Source of the DNA: Prostheceraeus crozeri | Lineage: Eukaryota; Platyhelminthes; Polycladida; Euryleptidae | DNA length: 64,000 nt | Direction: 5' to 3' | Assembly: GCA_907163375.1 (NCBI GenBank) | Contig: CAJQUW010007404.1 | Location: 248,001-312,000 of the forward strand | In this document: one piece after another, positions 13,301-24,091 of the stretch | Layout: each line of letters opens with the position of its first letter | How positions within the stretch are numbered: the first letter of the stretch is position 1 | Translations under genes and position numbers: made by a program | The notes under the pieces: model-generated | Database searches by the model: none | What the model saw: only the letters and a program-made list of their open reading frames with translations | What the model was told of the DNA's origin: nothing

Positions 13301-13502
13301 AAATTAAATGTATTAATTTGTTCGAGATGACATCATTTCAATGAAACACACTAACCTTAAATACTACTTTCACAAGTAATCGCACATTTATCACTAGCAA
13401 TGAAAGCATGCGTGTCCAAATGTGACGCATAATTGAATAAAACTAGATAGAAAAATATAATTAGAAGAAATAATATGACTATTTAGATAAAAAGGAAATA
13501 AA
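10308..13502. other. No gene recognised
   Basis: Very AT-rich DNA with no exon or element that I can support. A small direct duplication, TGCCTTTCTGTAA, is seen near 12120-12150. Confidence 0.45.
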
Positions 13503-13918
13503 TGCAACCGCTACTCCTCGGTTTCGCCTTTGCTCAGAGAACTTAAGTGGCTACCGATACATGCAAGAATCCAGCAACGTATAGCGGCTATCGTTCACTC
13601 CTGTCTCAGTAGAGCTGCTCCCGACTACCTGCTCAGTGAGCTCCATCTCGTTTTACAAGCTGAGGGGCGATCCCGCTTGCGCTCTGCACGAGGGCCTTTC
13701 CTCCTGACGTCTTCCGTGCGCCGTCCTACACTCGGTGGACGATCCTTCACAGCAGCTGCACCTCGAGGCTGGAACTCTTTGCCGGTTGATATCACCAAAG
13801 AATCATCACCGAAATCTTTTAAGACTCTTCTGAAGTCGTATTTTTTGTCAAATTCTTAAGTGTCCTAGAAGTCCCTGTGATATAACGACACTCTAATAAA
13901 GCTCATGAATGAATGAAT
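13503..13918 (+). pseudogene. CR1/L2-type LINE, 3' terminal fragment
   Basis: The frame from about 13518 to 13859 encodes SPLLRELKWLPIHARIQQR, then AAPDYLLSELH, GGRSFTAAAPRGWNSLP and a C-terminal SPKSFKTLLKSYFL. This is the conserved last 100 or so residues after the RT domain in CR1/L2-group elements, where a W-L-P motif and an AAP..WNSLP motif are typical. A stop follows at 13857. The 3' UTR is short, with AATAAA near 13895 and a (GAAT)n tail at 13908-13919. Everything upstream of the C-terminal region is missing, as in normal 5' truncation. Confidence 0.88.
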
Positions 13919-16900
13919 TCATAATTGGAATGGTGTTGCCAGTTTCGACTTTTTGAGCTCATAGATAGGCCTACTTTCAAAATATGGCATTCTATAAGAA
14001 CTCGACCATAAGACAAACTGGCCAAGCCAACAACCAAACCATGGAGATCAATTTGGCATCACAAAAATGCACCTTAATGATAAAAACAGTGATGTACATT
14101 GAACTGAGACAAAAATTGAATAGCTCTATTACACAACATACATCTCTCTTGTCTATAAGATAGAAATTTTCTTGGTACAAAACAAGGAAAAAAATGTAAT
14201 ACTATATTCCGTGTAAATGAACCTGTGACAAATTATGTGACTAATAATAATAATAGATAATTGCCTGAAGCTATATAATTGAGCAATCTATCGGTTAACT
14301 GGCTGCTTATTTAACTTAGTTCAAATTGAACCACTTGACTAACGAAGCCAGTAGTAATTGAATAAGAAAATTAGCATTTAAAAAAAACGAAAATCACGAC
14401 AGAAGTTGCTTAAAGCACCTGGAGGAAATCTATTTTTAGAATCAAACTGCAGGAGTATCAAGTTATTGGAATATGTGTGATGGTTGAGGTTAGCTTTTGT
14501 TCCTCATAATCCTATTTTGCAATTCAGACTTACGTCTATATGACTCATTCACTTGTCATATATTCAAGTTCATAAATGTAAACAGCTCACAACATAACAT
14601 CACCCTTTCATAATCAGATTATGAAAACTTTTCCCTGTGGCTTTGCATCATTTAGCGAAAAGAAGTGAATGTGAATGAGTGTCTTAAAATTAACCAGTAA
14701 GACGCAATGCTGACAGCTAGGAATTTATTGTGTTTTCAATGCATTTTAATTTTTCTAGCTGATTTACATGATTGGACATTGAACTTTTGCCTCGCTTGAT
14801 TGTGTAGCACTCTTTTGGAAGCTTGTGAAAAATACCAAAACATTTGCACTGAAACATTCAATTATTACCTTGATTATTAGTATCATCAGTACTTATTATC
14901 CAAATAAACAGCTAGTAAAAGATGTCATAATAAATTTGAAAACCAATATGCTTCCGGCTCACGTGCAGAAACTTGTTCAACAATGAGCACAGATGAAGCC
15001 GAGGCGAATATTTCAGTAGACACCCAAACGTTTCCTTTTCGACTTTCAACTGATACATTATATAATTATCCAATTGAACCACCGTCGTTTCAAAAATACG
15101 TTGAAGTCGAATACACCTATAGTTGCGATTCCAGAGTAACAAATGCGTTAGAGCTGATAAAAATATCCGTAGAGTCTTTACTTAAACTGGAAATCCTACA
15201 CTGCTGGCCACGTCAGGTGCATTAGCTTCAAGTAATCCACTGACTGTGCAGCTTCAGCACAATCCATTCATGCTTGTTACTGGCTAATTTCGAATAGTTC
15301 GAAAACATGAGACTTCTTTCTTCGATTTCAAAACTAAAATTTGATGTGACTACCACTACAAGAATACAAGGATGATTTTTCCCATGTGAAAGGGTAAATA
15401 TCACACAATATCGCAATAGTCACGGATTTCCACTCACACTTCATACGACAAAAATAAGAAACTACTTCGCAATTTCGCAAAGCTAATCACAAAGTGCGAG
15501 GCGATGCTAATTAGAACTTTCTGTTATCTGTTGTTGTTGTTGCACGATCTATAGCCCATCCCCCCCCCGAAAACTGCTGTATATATCAGATATCGAACTA
15601 TATCTTATTCATTTCCTGATATACACGATATCAAATAACTACAACTCATAACCGCTGCACTAGCAAAAAACCAGTCACTACACTCTCAATCAATATTACT
15701 TAACAAATTAAGAGCAAACGTTTTTCTCATTACATAGAGAGGCATGGCAAATTCCTACAAAATAATAAGACCATTATCCAGGAAAACATATTTGAACAGA
15801 TGGCTTGAACCCATGAGTTCCCTTCATAAGAGTTCTTCTTATCGTTTGTTGAGTACATTCATGACAATTGAACTCAATCCAACAGTGCGTCCTCAGCATA
15901 CCCCTACCCTCATGTTGTCTTCTAAATTTGCTCTTACAGTAAGAAGTGAAACGAGGACATAAGACTTTTGATATGTCCTTATTAAATTTTTATCGTCTTT
16001 ATCAAGCATGAGTAATAGCTTACAACTTACTGTAAAAGTTGAAAATATTGAAATGACAAATATATACATGTAATTATATATTTATAATAATAATAAAAAC
16101 AAAAACAGTCAATACAATTAATTCAGTTACTTTTAAATATTGGATGAATATTGTCGATTTACTAGTACAATTAAACTTGAAATATATTTTAACCAATTAA
16201 GATCACCAGATCAACATTTTTCAATCCTCGTTTGAAATAATGATGAAGTATAACGAATGTGGTCATGGAGAAGATTACCAAAACGGAATGATTTCAGAGA
16301 GACAGTTCTCTAAAAAATTGAAAAAGAATGTTCAGTACGATACTTCAATGAGGAAGTTGGTTATGAGAGATTATGGAATTAGAAGGCAGTAAACAGTTAC
16401 TACTCTTCGACCATTGCTGAAAACAAACACTAAAAGATCGTCGTGAATAAATAACATAATGTTGAACCTAGTGAGAAGCAACAGAATATCCCTACTTTCG
16501 CAACAAATGTTTATGGCACCTTCTGTTAGGTTGTTATGAATTTATCTTGTAATTTTGTGAGTTGAAAGCTATGTTGAAAGACAATGTACAGTTAGATATT
16601 ATCGTAAACGCAGAGGAGTTGCACCATTAAGATGTACGGAAATGGCTCATGATTTGTCTCTGCTGCTCTTCGTCTATTAAAATATCAAAACTTCTCTCAA
16701 CGCGTCTTCACTATGTCATATTGTATATCTCTGACCTTCTTTCTCTCTCAATCACTGTGAAGTCAAAAGTTCAACGTCAGTATGAATTAACTCATTTATT
16801 GACTCTGCATGTCAAGAGGCTAAATCATGGTCAAAAAACCGCAGCTCAGCGTTAAAGAATTGCTAATTCCTGTTTGCAAATTACATTCCATCACGATTTG

Positions 16901-16984
16901 TTTTGTTTGCCTTAACGTCTATTATATGAATGTGAGCCTTTCTAGCAACATATTCAGCGAGATTGACAAACTAGAGTGACTTAC
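13919..16984. other. No gene recognised; one dispersed repeat segment
   Basis: The stretch near 14792-14855 resembles 25768-25831 (shared CTTGATTGT.TAGCA and GAAAAATACCAAAA-like blocks), so an uncharacterised repeat is likely. The overlapping open frames near 14912-15225 lie on opposite strands and match nothing I know. If the chimaerin C1 exon were close to exon 3 it would lie here, but I found no HWCEYC-like coding on the minus strand. Confidence 0.4.
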
Positions 16985-17244
16985 CTTTCTTCTGTGATGA
17001 TGCAGTCTTCCGTCGAAGACTGGCCTTGGTTTGGATGGTGTAATAACGTGTATGATAGTATGGAGAATATTCATAGTTGGCATTTGATGCCAAAGTCGCC
17101 AACACAGCTGCGCCTCTTGACTCTACGTAGAAGTGAATGAGACCATCAGCAACAAGATCGTAGACCGCATCAAAGCGAGTCTCCCCGACATAATGCATTC
17201 CATCTTCATAAAACAGTTTATAATTCTTCGTTGAGCCATCGAAT
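16985..17244 (-). CDS. Chimaerin, exon with second half of SH2 domain and linker
   Basis: This is a coding exon of a Rac-specific GTPase-activating protein of the chimaerin family. On the minus strand a good acceptor (TTGTCTTTTGTTGCAG) precedes it and GTAAGT follows it. Its 260 bases begin by completing an Arg codon left by the exon at 33957-34158 and end with one base of a split codon. It encodes FDGSTKNYKLFYEDGMHYVG, then ETRFDAVYDLVADGLIHFYV. This aligns by eye with vertebrate chimaerin SH2 residues ([20 protein letters not shown]). A basic tail (SLRRKTASSQKKGK) leads toward the C1 domain. No frame break is visible. The C1 and RhoGAP exons were not found in the window and are expected beyond its left edge. 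Confidence 0.93.
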
Positions 17245-20200
17245 CTGCAACAAAAGACAATTAACCTGATAAAAAATGGGGTAAACTTATCACTTTAGGT
17301 GCTTTATCATTTGTATTTCAAATGAGATCGCGAAATGTAAGAGTTTGTTTCATGTTTTACATGTCTATATTGATTAACTTAGATTATCAGTTTTGGCAAA
17401 CGCAATTGCAGCAGCTCAGACAAGAAATCCGTTTTCACTTCAATGACGAGTAGCTGCAATTAAAGCTATGTTAAGCATTTACCTACGATAATAATTAATT
17501 GCAATTTGTAATAACATTGGATCTGGTTTTGTGATGTTTAGTTAGGGCTAAATTGACATATTTCTTTAGAATGCTTGACAGTAGCCTGCTGACAATTTGA
17601 TTGGGGAATTGTACCAGTGGCTGATATTTTTGGTGACTAGTAAGTAAGCAATGAAGAATGCTTTAGATTCACAGTGTTCAATTCTCAGACATATATTGTT
17701 ACTTTCCAGTAATTAATCTGTGTGGTGAAACCCTGTATCATTTCGTTATAATTTAGAAAAAAATTCGACTTTAAATGTTTGTTGTGCCTATCAAATTACT
17801 GGCAAACGCGTTTCTCATTTTAATGTGATTGAACATCATGTTTTACGAAAGTGAAAACCTATAGCGGAATTTAGCAATGACCGCATTTAGTAACGTTAAC
17901 AGAGAATCAATATCTAGTAATTATCCAAATGATTTACTTTAACTTGAATTATGCTTGTATTGCTGGTTGACATTATAACTCTCGATGTTCGCATTACTGG
18001 ATCATGTAAGAATAGAATGGATAAATAGCACGGCACTGCTATGCAGCACGCTATACCTACACCACATATCGACTAAGATTTCACGATCAAGCATTTGAAA
18101 ATCCAGTAAATTGAAGAAAATTTATGAACGGTTTCATTGAAACTTGGAGAAGAAAATGTGCTTTATAATTCTGTGGAAGCTCTAAGATAACGTAAAACAT
18201 GCAAAATCACAATGGAAACAAAATCTCAATTAAAAATTGAAGACACAAATATGACGCTATAGTCCATACGTTTTTTGGCACATACTTCTGTCTTGCAATG
18301 TGTTTTCATAATCCTGATTTCCACTGAACTATACAACAATAGTTTCCGCAACATCTGCGCGTGTGGTTTAGCTTAGCGGAGCTATTAAATTCAGAATAGT
18401 ACGACGATACCCACACACGACTACCACGCTAACACAGTGCACGATTGATGAGGTGATCCGATCAACTTGAAGGTCACGCAAAAGATGTAAGATACTAAAT
18501 GCTAAAAATAAACGAGAGCCAAGTGAAGGTAATTAGTTTAACTTGTGTGACATTTATGGCATGTTTACATCATGAAAGAATATTTGCGATCCAGCAAGTA
18601 ATCATTAACCACGATCAGAACGCCAAGACGATTACACGAAGAAGTGCAACCTTCTGTCTGAAGCAACTGAGTTATGAATCGATGTCGTTTCTGACAAAAT
18701 AACGACAATCTTTCCTGAAGGATTAGACAATAACTACACGTGTAAATATGAATGAAAAATAAATGTTTAAAAAACCTTGCTAATATCAAAGAATTTCCGT
18801 CAAAGCTGTTGAGTCGCGCGAACGAGACCTTGTGAGGACAAAATGCAGTATCTACGGCTGCCAAGGAATGTCGAGCTTAGTTTGTCTAAGCTCGTAGACA
18901 CTTTTCTCATCCATTTCCCGACGAACTAGCACTTAGCAATCTCCAGATGATAAATCAGCATAAATATGAGCAGAGCTGTATGTTTCGCAGCTCGTCAGAT
19001 TGTTCAACCATTTGGACCTTTCCGAGATGTATTGACGAGTCCTTCTAGGGCGAAACGCAGAATTCTTAGCTGCCTAAGAAATAAAATTGTTCAAATCTGT
19101 GGACAATGTTCTAATTTGTGACCCTCCTGGCAAACTGGCACCTTGAAATCTCTTGCTGATGGACTAATCGGAGATTTTATGCATTCTAATAAGATTCATC
19201 AAAGGCATTTGTGATGCTGATATTTCTTCATTGGTAATTCTTGATGTCCATGTCATAAGCAGGACAATTAATTTGATCAAAATGTTATAATCATCGAAAT
19301 ATGGATCTAACTGCAGGCGGCTGTACTGTTCCTGATCATCCGGTAAGCGTGTATAGAACACCCACAATAACAGATGTCACCGCTTCCATTCAAGATATAA
19401 ATTATATAGGATGGGCTCATAACCATAACAGATGTACGCCACCGTGATATATTTTTGTAAAGACCGCTCCTTCCTATCCCAGTAATAATATCCATGAATC
19501 AAACGATCTTCCAGCGGCCATCACTAAACTGACTTCGGAGAAAGGGTCCACATACATAAAACAATTACGTAATAGTTAGACTGTTCTTTGTCTCCATGAA
19601 AGAAGCTGCGTTATTTGACAAGTGAATGAATAGTATCACTAGCTAAGTTTAGTTCAGAGAGCTAACAACGCTGAGAATCCAGCTGTATCTATGGATTTCA
19701 GCCACTTGAATTCCATTTTGACACCAATCTCAAATTAAGAGGATTTTTTGTTTAAAATCAAACTCATCCTTCTTGCTGTGTTTAACGGTTAAGCTCTCGA
19801 CGAACAAAGGAGCTCATACTTAGCAGCAAAATTAAATGCATCTGGCAACTTTCTGTTTACTCTCTGATTGACAAAGGTAGATGACGCATCCCAGTTATTC
19901 CGACAATCAAAACCGCCCTTTCCAAAACCACAATGGCGCCTTCAATTGCCTCAATGAGGGCTTAAAACACGTGCAAAAGCGCAGTGGCCTGCACGCACTT
20001 TTCTGCCTCAACATATGACGGTATGAAAACGCTTAACGATGTTCCATCACACGAGGATTCAATTCATACAGAAAAGAACGGGTATCAATATCCTCACCCG
20101 TCGTAAAATGAACCGATCTCTAATGAAACTGGCGTGAACAAACGTTTCTACTAAGTGAACCGCTGATACTTATTTTGAATTCGAGAACTGCCATCTCGAT

Positions 20201-20640
20201 GGTCACGCGAGTGAATGAGTGCAACAAGTAAATGCAGCATTTCCCACGGAATGTCAGCCTCTTGAAGTGACTCACTCAGAAACACACCTCCGACAATCAT
20301 TTCAACGCTAAATTTGGCCACGGAGGAGAGATGAAAATGTGCCATAACGCCTCCTGGCTTGTCCTGAGTTAAGTACACATACCCTGGACAGAATGAAACG
20401 CAAAAAACGAGTTCACCAGAGACGTTTTGCGCGATGACGAACGTTAACTTCGCTGATGCTTTGTCCTAGCTAACATTTATCAATTAATAGCAGAGTAAAG
20501 CAAAACAATTTGTATTTTGTAGCTCCTTTCTTGATAATTAAGAAAATAAATGTCATGAGAATCAACCAAAATTTGAGCTTGGAATAATTTACTGCCATTA
20601 AAATGAGCACGTCGATTGCAAATGCAAACGGAAAATATTA
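17245..20640. other. Chimaerin intron 2, left part; no other gene recognised
   Basis: Intronic on the minus strand. Short open frames at 18499-18864 and 19164-19495 overlap on both strands or lack motifs. No repeat structure was identified here. Confidence 0.5.
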
Positions 20641-20647
20641 GTCAGTA

Positions 20648-21037
20648 TTGCTTGCACGTAATAATAACACCTCAGTAGAATATCTCGATGTCAAGCTTAA
20701 TATTTGTAGTGATGGTTTACATACATCAGTTTTTCATAAGGTTGAGCAATTTTGTTCTGATGTTATTGTTTTCACTTTTCCCGACAGTCTTCTTCCTCTT
20801 CATATGGGTGCGAATGTCTTTGCCAGTCAAGTTCTTCGTTACCTTAGGATATGTTCTCATCTGCCGTATGCCATTGTTAAAGCTAAAAGCATGTTTAAAG
20901 TTTTTGTGAAACGCGGATATGAAGCCTGCAAGTTAATCAAATGTATGGAGAGACTGTTGAAAAAGCATTTTTTAGTTTTGTTTAAATTTGGTTTGCAGTC
21001 AGCCAGAGAATTTTGTATTTTGTGTGGCTTCATTTAA
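20648..21037 (+). pseudogene. Penelope-like reverse transcriptase C-terminal fragment
   Basis: An open frame of 129 codons encodes VEYLDVKLNICSDGLHTSVF, then SQVLRYLRICSH, and FKVFVKRGYEACKLIK, and ends at a normal stop. The pattern of a (F/Y)LD strand, S..LR..RICS and F..RGY is that of the region after the catalytic YADD motif in Penelope-like elements. The catalytic motifs and the GIY-YIG endonuclease are absent, so the piece is truncated at both ends. It lies antisense to the chimaerin transcript, within its intron. A DIRS-like or other RT origin is a less likely alternative. Confidence 0.6.
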
Positions 21038-21069
21038 GAGTGTTATCATTGTTAAGTCATGTGTGGGGT

Positions 21070-21146
21070 CCGCCTTTTTGGCGGGGTCCGCCAGCTAGGG
21101 TTTGAGCGTACAAAATGTTAAAGGACCCGAAACGCGACCTAGCTGG
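21070..21146 (+). other. GC-rich nested hairpins in a retroelement 3' region
   Basis: CCGCC (21070-21074) pairs with GGCGG (21080-21084) across a T5 loop. CCAGCTAGG (21091-21099) is the exact reverse complement of CCTAGCTGG (21138-21146). This block is clearly richer in G and C than its surroundings and follows the Penelope-like frame, so it probably belongs to that element's 3' untranslated part. Confidence 0.6.
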
Positions 21147-21293
21147 TCATTTTGCTGATGAACCCCTTCTATGTTTATTCTTTTCTGGTATGTCTTGTAT
21201 AAAGATTGTAAATATGTTTTATTGTTCGGTACGCCATCTAAGTATTATTTCTTTCTTTTATATTACCCGATGACCGGCGTGAACGCTTTCAAC

Positions 21294-21309
21294 AGCCCTT
21301 TTCAGGGCT
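21294..21309 (+). promoter_or_regulatory. Histone-mRNA-like 3' stem-loop
   Basis: AGCCCTTTTCAGGGCT forms a 6-bp stem with a TTTC loop, preceded by CAAC and followed by ACACTT. It fits the metazoan replication-dependent histone stem-loop closely (pyrimidine-rich 5' arm, U-rich four-base loop, purine-rich 3' arm, ACA downstream). The exception is an A-T rather than G-C base pair at the foot. No histone coding sequence lies upstream; the nearest coding remnant is the Penelope-like fragment about 260 bp before it. It could be a captured histone 3' end, part of the retroelement, or chance. Confidence 0.5.
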
Positions 21310-21598
21310 ACACTTATTAAGCATATATTAACTTTTTATTGTATATTATTGTTCATTCGAAGTGCACTAACCTGACTTTTCCCATAATTATCAATGGATT
21401 ACTTGTATTCATTAACTTTCATGAATTGATCGCTTCCACTGATGACTGTGAACAATGACTATGCACGTTTGTTAGAAGTACATGTCATTGAACTTTACAA
21501 TTGTATGTTTGCATTAATTAAATGCTCTACTTCTCTTCATTGCTAAATTGAGACTTCACATATTTTTAGTGTCTATACTTATTGAGGCAACTAATGAA

Positions 21599-21785
21599 GC
21601 TTTTACGTCACTACTCCCCATACTTGGGGCTTGGACGGTGCTGACAAAGTCAGACTTATGGAGCGTTGTACTACTTTAGTCCGGATGCCCTTCCTGCCGA
21701 CTTCCAATGACACCTTCGGGGCTCGACCTCTGGACCAAAAGATCGCTAGGCCAAGCACCTAACCACTGTACCACGGAGACCACAG
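21599..21785 (-). mobile_element. tRNA-derived SINE, copy 2
   Basis: On the minus strand the head reads GTGGTCTCCGTGGTACAGTG followed by GTTAGGTGCTTGGCC, an A-box-like tRNA start, then a B-box-like GAGGTCGAGCCCC. The body contains CAGGAAGGGCATCCGGAC, GTCAGCACCGTCC and GGGGAGTAGTGACGTAAAA. It is the best preserved of the copies here and serves as the reference for the family. No clear target duplication was found. Confidence 0.85.
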
Positions 21786-23589
21786 TTAAGGCATTTAATG
21801 ATTAAGCGTGGTTAATGATAAATATTAAGGCAATCAATGAAGAAAGTAAATGTGTAGGATCAATGAATGACTGTTCAATTCACCCATTGCAAATATTTTC
21901 TTCCCAAAACTTCGGACCTTCAGGCTTAATATTTCATTGTCAATATATAATGTTCTGGTGGAAAGCGTGCTTAGACTCAGTATTCTAGAAAAAGCGAGCC
22001 TCGGTCGGAAAATTCAGATCCATTTACAATTCTGCCCTAACTCATTGGAGCCTGTCATTCGCTTTGCAAACATATAGGTCAAGGTGATAGGAAGAACAGG
22101 CCTAAAACAATAATTTGCATCATGCAATTCGTGAGACTGCTAGTCTTGTGTTGCGTCGCGCTGTAAGTCTCTTCAACCCGTGACAGATGATCATAAGGAA
22201 TTCATTTATTCTAAGCTTACCGACTGAACTGCGCAGAGAAGAGAGATCCAAGAAGGATAACATGTCAGATGATTCGAGTCCATGAAAAAACAAATTATTA
22301 TTGTACTTAGCTGCTAACAGTGCAGATCGATTTAGTGAGAATTGACACAAATCACTCGTAAATTATTAACTGTCGACAAACTTCTGTGATGACATCTCGA
22401 CTTATTTCTGACCTTTGTCTAAGCAACTCCGACAAAATCTAATAAATTACGTAAAGCAAAGAATAAATCAACTGATTTTTTACCATACAAAAAGTTCACA
22501 GCAAATAAGACAGAAATTGTTCACTGTGATTGATCAGGATCTGCTACCTATCGCCACTTGCTAGTGAAAGCAAAAGGGATCACAGACAGTTTTGGCCTTT
22601 TACGAGTGACACTGAGTGATTGTGTGGCACGGTGAATAGAAGAAGTTACACGAACACACGAACGAATGACCGAACTCATCGAAATTTTTTGGTCTGATTT
22701 AGAAAATAGCAGTATCAGTAGAGAAATATACAGACCATCAGACCATAAAACATCGACAGTCACAATTTTTCTCAAAGACTACGAAGTGAATGACTCCCAA
22801 CACGAGTCCTTCTCAAAAACCTCGGAGAAAATTCACCTCCCTGAAATTTCAATGAGCTGCGCGATGATTTTTCGTGGAGCTGCGCAACTTCCCGCTCTCG
22901 TTCAACTCCCTTCGTATTCACGACACTAAAATTTTCTCACGCAGATCTTCGCTTATTTTTAGAAAATGACGATAGAATGTCGCATGTGTGACGCACTGAT
23001 CTCCGAAGTTAGGAAGTTTATTATGAGTATCTACAGGACATTCGTACTTAGTTGTCTCAAATTTAAGGGCTCGATTGCAGTGAAGCCGCTTTATTCCATG
23101 ACACGAAGACAACTCTAATTTTTTAGCCTACGATATCGTTTACTTGGTGCAATCAAAATAATCGAAATTGACAAGAAAGCAGTGTTGTACACGACTCACT
23201 CAGATGAGCCGCGAGACGATGTATTTGGAAATATTCTAGACAAGCTTAGCCGTACGTTGCTGTAGTCGAGCCGTAATAATCTTGGGTAAAACATGGATAG
23301 AATTCAACCTGATAAGTCTACTATAGGCCGGCCTACACAGCATGTTCGCAAACGATGGATTATGGAACATTAACCGCATACAGAAATAAATGCATCATCA
23401 ACATATTGCTGAGGAATCATTCATTTGCGAGTATATTTGACTTTTTGCTGTTACATTGCAATCTTATGAATTGTCCAGGTTGTACGGATGCAATTTTAAT
23501 ACAAATACGTGCGTAGCTCTGCTTATCAATTCAAGAATAAGATGTGGATGGTGCAAGTTCCATGAAGTGCAATCCTTTTTGACGTTCAA
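21786..23589. other. Intronic; no gene recognised
   Basis: AT-rich chimaerin intron sequence. Open frames of 60-87 codons near 22120-23112 occur on both strands with no recognisable domain. Confidence 0.45.
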
Positions 23590-24091
23590 AGTATCACCTT
23601 TGAAAACCAAGGGTCATGTACGTTGTATGGAGCCTGTGTGCAACAAGTTATGCATTATGGTTGCGAGTCATGGCCGTTGCGTTCATTCCATGGGAAGATG
23701 CTTGAGCGTGTGGAGATGCGAATGCTAAGGTGAATGTGTGGTATCAAACAATCGGGCAGGAAATTGAATAACAGAATAAGAAAAGCAATGGGTCTTGAGA
23801 ATATCACAGACATCGCGAGAAGGTAAAGACTACAGTGGCTTAGCCCCGTGGTAGGAAGGGATAAGACATTGTGAGTCAGAAACGTTATATGGATGGAAGT
23901 AGATGGCAAAAGAGGAGCAGGAAGACAAAAGAATATTTGGAAGAAGTGGTGAAAGATGACCTCAAGCGTGTTGGAGCTCAGGAAGCGGACGACAGTGATC
24001 GACCAAAATGGAAGTCCATATTCAAGCAGCGAACGTCTAACCCAGCATCTTCTGGAAGCAAAGGACGCAAAATGGGATGAGTGAGTGAGTT
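23590..24091 (+). pseudogene. LINE 3'-end fragment, C-terminal region
   Basis: Fragments in several frames read GHVRCM, then CESWPLRSFHGKMLERVEMR, RRLQWL-like, VIWMEVDGKRGAGR, and KEYLEEVVKDDLKRVGAQ with DRPKWKS. This is the usual order after the RT thumb in RTE/Proto-type LINEs: a C.SWP block, an E.RMLR block, an LxWLGHV-like block and a GxRGxGRPKxTW-like block. At least three frameshifts or stops break it. The copy ends in a (GAGT)n tail at about 24078-24091. It is inserted antisense in the chimaerin intron. Confidence 0.75.

Noticed and set aside
1-16984. Chimaerin C1 and RhoGAP exons within the window
   Set aside because: No minus-strand coding for the Cys/His-rich C1 or RhoGAP motifs was found on reading; they probably lie beyond the left edge.
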